Part shown: positions 4,656-7,135 of the stretch, piece after piece
Position numbering within the stretch: the first letter of the stretch is position 1
How the letters are laid out: each line of letters starts with the position of its first letter
Assembly (NCBI RefSeq): GCF_946481715.1
Contig: NZ_CAMLOV010000231.1
Span: 1-7,135 of the forward strand
Length of the DNA: 7,135 nucleotides
Reading direction: 5' to 3'
Origin: an uncultured Mucilaginibacter sp.
GTDB taxonomy: Bacteria; Bacteroidota; Bacteroidia; Sphingobacteriales; Sphingobacteriaceae
Translations under genes and position numbers: made by a program
Notes under the pieces: model-generated
Told to the model about the DNA's origin: nothing
What the model saw: only the letters and a program-made list of their open reading frames with translations
Databases searched by the model: none

Positions 4656-7034
4656 TTATTTCACCTCAAACAAAAACGATTGCGAAGCGGCATCGCCATT
4701 GGCTGTCATCCCCTGCACTACACCAAAGTATTTGCCGGTTTGGTCTGATGTGTAAAAGGCAACTTTATTAGCGGTAGCTGTACCTGTCTTAATATCGGGC
4801 GACCAAAATAACAGGTTCCGGAAATCGGGCAGGCGGCTTTTTTGCTGCCCTTCCGTTTCGTATACAGGCGAATAAAACTCGCGCTGCACCTGCATGCCTT
4901 CGTAATCTATAACCACGGCGTGCGGGTCCATTTCGGCGCCGCCAAGGTCGCCTTTGTAGGTGGTGTAGTTCATGATGCCTTCGTATACTGACGGCCCCCA
5001 GAAGTAGCGGTCGCGAATCACCTGCAGGCGCTGTACTTTTAGCGGGTCTACCGCCATCAGCTTATCAATGTTAAATACAGGCACACCATCAACAATTACC
5101 AGCGGATCGCCGGTGAGCAGTACTTTTTCATTCATTAAGGTGACATGGGAACGCCCGCGCGACCGGGATACACTGGCCTCGCGTACGTACTCGCGTATTA
5201 CCTCGTCCATGGTTACAAAACGGGTAAAATCATCCAGTTTATAGGTTTTATAAGGGGTGCCAAAAAAACCGCTGCTATCTACTATCGGCTCGTAGTAGCG
5301 TTTTAGCTTATTGCCGGCATAAATATTTTGCACCTGCATGCTCATGCTCTCCTGCTGCAGCGATGCCTGCATACTTGCCGTTAAATTAAAGGCAGGCAAA
5401 GCGGTTTTACTGTATTGCTCGGCAAAAGGGCTTAATATTTCCAGTTTATGCACCGTATCTTTTTCGGTGTTGGTTTGTACTACAATCTCGTTGGGGCCAT
5501 AAAACTCTTTGGTGTTAAAAAACAACCTTCCTTCCGCATCGCTTTTTGCGGCATAAACCTGTACGCGCTTACCGGGTACGCCAAGGTAAGCCAAAACATC
5601 CTTAGCGTTGTTTTTTGCCGAATCGGTTACCTTGCCTATAATCATATGCCCGTTGTATTCTGGCAGGTATTTGTAAGCCACTGTATTCCCCTGCATTATA
5701 TTTTCCCAGCGGAACCTCCTCCATCCTTGCGTAAGCAGTAAGTTATCTATGGCTTCATCAGCCTCGGCAGTAGTATTTTTAAGGTAGTACGCTGCAGATT
5801 CGATACCGCCCTTCAATTCCGACCCGAGCCAAAAGTAGGTCAGGATATCGTCCTGATCTAAAGTTTGCAGCGAATCGATACGGTAAACCGACATGGAAAG
5901 CCCCGACGCAAGCATTTTGCCCGCTGCATCTTTTGCGGCCACGGTAACGCTTACTTTTTTGCGGGTAGTGTATTGCTTCCCATCGGCACCGGCATCTATA
6001 AATAAATTTTGTGCAGGGCGTTTAAAATATAGCCTTTCGCAAACGGGCTGCGAGTTGCCGTTAAAAACAGTAATGTGCGATACGCCGGCATCCAGCTTAT
6101 CCTTGTTTATAGTAAACGTGGCCACCCCTCCCGCGCTTACAACCGACTGCGTAACTTTGGTTACACCATTGGTATGCGCAAAAACCTGCACCTGTTCATC
6201 GCCGGTGTTGCTATTCAACTTTACAATTAATTTTCCGTCGCCGGCATCCGATAGTTGCATAGTGTATCCCTTGGCGCCTACCGCAGGCAGTGTTGCCACA
6301 AAGGATTTATCGCCGCCAACTTTTATGATGGCTTTGTAGGTGCTGCCTGCCGCCGGGGTAAAAACAAAATGGCCCATGCCAAATTTTAAAGGCTGAAAAC
6401 GGGCAACAGTATCGTTATTGCCATCTACAATAGCACCTTTAAATGCAACACCTGCACCATTTTTACCAACCGCCTTAAACGCAACGTTTGATGGCAGCCC
6501 TGCAACCAGGTTACCCCCCTCAGGGAAAAATTGTACATCGTAGTCGAGCAATTTGGTTTTGGCCACCGCCTCGGGCGAACGCAGCGAGTTTATCAGCGTT
6601 AGCTTTTTCTCGAAAAAATAATCGGGGCCAAAGTTTTTCATCCAGTTGGTGTAGGCCCTTAATTTATAATTGCCATTGCCAACCGATGGTGGTATTACCA
6701 GCGAGCCGCTGCCCATGCCATCAACCATGGCTATTTTTGCCTGCATAATGCTTACCTGCGCATTATCCAAAATATCCACGTAAACCACTTTACTAAGGGT
6801 AAGCGGCTTGTTTACCATGCCATCTACGCAGTATATTTTAAACCAAATTATCTCGCCGGCCAGGTAGGTGCTTTTATCGGTATGCACATAAATTTTCTCC
6901 TGCAGGGCCTTTTTGGCATAGTTGTTAAAAGCCTGCTGCACATCCTGGGCCCGTGTTTGCGGGGTAAATGCTACCAGGCACACCGCTGCAAGCAATATGG
7001 TTTTTAAGGCGCTCAAAGTTTTTTTACTATTCAT
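4656..7034 (-). CDS. Large secreted MG2-like / TonB-receptor plug-like domain protein without beta-barrel
   Basis: Numbered from ATG at 7034 (792 residues). Residues 1-29 are a Sec signal peptide (MNSKKTLSALK, then a hydrophobic core, cleavage near TRA-Q). An alpha-2-macroglobulin MG2-like strand region follows: KIYVHTDKSTYLAGEIIWFK (47-66) and SLVIPPSVGNGNYKLRAYTN (111-130). Then VQFFPEGGNLVAGLPSNVAF (167-186), repeated beta-sandwich segments, LLLTQGWRRFRW (432-443), and a carboxypeptidase-regulatory-like patch with IIGKVTDS (465-472) and SDAEGRLFF (498-506). Residues ~635-694 resemble a plug domain: GDPLVIVDGVPVFNIDKL (642-659), VDPLKVQRLQVIRD (662-675), YEGIMNYTTYKGD (684-696). The last ~80 residues look like a small beta domain (GKYFGVVQGMTANGD). 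There is no room for a 22-strand barrel, so it is not a transporter itself; it is likely in the periplasm or at the outer membrane. An upstream ATG at 7067 would add 11 residues before the signal and is less likely, although it sits only 3 nt after the preceding stop. Confidence 0.85.
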   Translation of the reverse strand: MNSKKTLSALKTILLAAVCLVAFTPQTRAQDVQQAFNNYAKKALQEKIYVHTDKSTYLAGEIIWFKIYCVDGMVNKPLTLSKVVYVDILDNAQVSIMQAKIAMVDGMGSGSLVIPPSVGNGNYKLRAYTNWMKNFGPDYFFEKKLTLINSLRSPEAVAKTKLLDYDVQFFPEGGNLVAGLPSNVAFKAVGKNGAGVAFKGAIVDGNNDTVARFQPLKFGMGHFVFTPAAGSTYKAIIKVGGDKSFVATLPAVGAKGYTMQLSDAGDGKLIVKLNSNTGDEQVQVFAHTNGVTKVTQSVVSAGGVATFTINKDKLDAGVSHITVFNGNSQPVCERLYFKRPAQNLFIDAGADGKQYTTRKKVSVTVAAKDAAGKMLASGLSMSVYRIDSLQTLDQDDILTYFWLGSELKGGIESAAYYLKNTTAEADEAIDNLLLTQGWRRFRWENIMQGNTVAYKYLPEYNGHMIIGKVTDSAKNNAKDVLAYLGVPGKRVQVYAAKSDAEGRLFFNTKEFYGPNEIVVQTNTEKDTVHKLEILSPFAEQYSKTALPAFNLTASMQASLQQESMSMQVQNIYAGNKLKRYYEPIVDSSGFFGTPYKTYKLDDFTRFVTMDEVIREYVREASVSRSRGRSHVTLMNEKVLLTGDPLVIVDGVPVFNIDKLMAVDPLKVQRLQVIRDRYFWGPSVYEGIMNYTTYKGDLGGAEMDPHAVVIDYEGMQVQREFYSPVYETEGQQKSRLPDFRNLLFWSPDIKTGTATANKVAFYTSDQTGKYFGVVQGMTANGDAASQSFLFEVK

Positions 7035-7070
7035 TTTATTCAAAATGGTTGTTACAATATATAGCATTTC

Positions 7071-7135
7071 TTATTTCTCGGTCCAGTAATCGGGCCGGCG
7101 TTTTACGCCCCGTAAAGTACAATCGGCACATTGCG
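7071..7135 (-). CDS. C-terminal tail of an upstream gene, possibly DUF4249-family lipoprotein (partial)
   Basis: Reading on the minus strand from the right edge, one frame gives QCADCTLRGVKRRPDYWTEK followed by TAA at 7073-7071. The CxxC then [KR]PDYW pattern at the extreme C-terminus resembles the end of Bacteroidota DUF4249 proteins, secreted lipoproteins often encoded next to TonB-dependent receptors. The other two frames give either an early stop or a tail overlapping the next gene without a recognisable motif. The stop lies 36 nt before the preferred start of the MG2/plug gene (3 nt before the alternative start), so the two are probably in one operon. Only 20 codons are visible, so the existence of a gene end here is fairly secure and the family assignment is tentative. 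Confidence 0.55.
   Translation of the reverse strand, partial: QCADCTLRGVKRRPDYWTEK

Noticed and set aside
5893..6339. 148-codon plus-strand open frame
   Set aside because: It is antisense to the well-supported MG2/plug gene; its Ser/Thr/Ala/Pro/Cys-rich composition is what the complement of that coding strand would give.

Overview
This 7.1 kb window looks like chromosome of a Bacteroidota bacterium, most likely of the Sphingobacteriaceae (Mucilaginibacter/Pedobacter type). Grounds: TAnnTTTG-style rather than sigma70-style promoter candidates, almost no Shine-Dalgarno sequences, a large secreted MG2/plug protein of a Bacteroidota-typical kind, an apparent DUF4249-like tail upstream of it, and palindromic intergenic repeats of the sort common in that group. 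The genus is recalled by resemblance, not computed.

All six supported genes lie on the minus strand, so transcription runs from right to left. From right to left: (a) the last ~20 codons of a protein ending in a CxxC...PDYW motif (7071-7135, cut by the window edge); (b) a ~792-residue secreted protein with an MG2-like N-terminal part and a TonB-receptor plug-like domain near its C-terminus but no beta-barrel (4656-7034); (c) a DinB-family putative metalloprotein (4094-4567) whose start codon sits inside a perfect 12-bp inverted repeat; (d) an L-amino-acid-oxidase-like FAD enzyme with a twin-arginine signal (2063-3646, start corrected from an upstream ATG); (e) a twin-arginine-exported, HisC-like PLP aminotransferase (863-2035), 27 nt behind the oxidase and probably in the same operon; (f) the N-terminal 191 residues of a secreted protein that enters what looks like a Hint (hedgehog/intein) domain exactly at the left edge (1-573).

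The two long intergenic regions (574-862 and about 3647-4093) hold several unrelated palindromic or MITE-like repeats: a 95-bp element with imperfect 35-bp inverted ends, a 107-bp element with 33-bp inverted ends (31/33 matching), a 30-bp hairpin upstream of the oxidase, and a degenerate CACAGAG-type repeat. They fall between presumed transcription units and not inside the oxidase-aminotransferase pair.

Functionally, the clearest partnership is the oxidase and aminotransferase. Both carry nearly the same Tat signal (RRN[FW]..., then AMLAGG), so two cofactor-loaded amino-acid enzymes (FAD and PLP) appear to be exported already folded, possibly acting in sequence on the same substrate outside the cytoplasm. 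The most unusual items are the truncated Hint-domain protein, this exported enzyme pair, and the start-codon-sequestering hairpin of the DinB gene.
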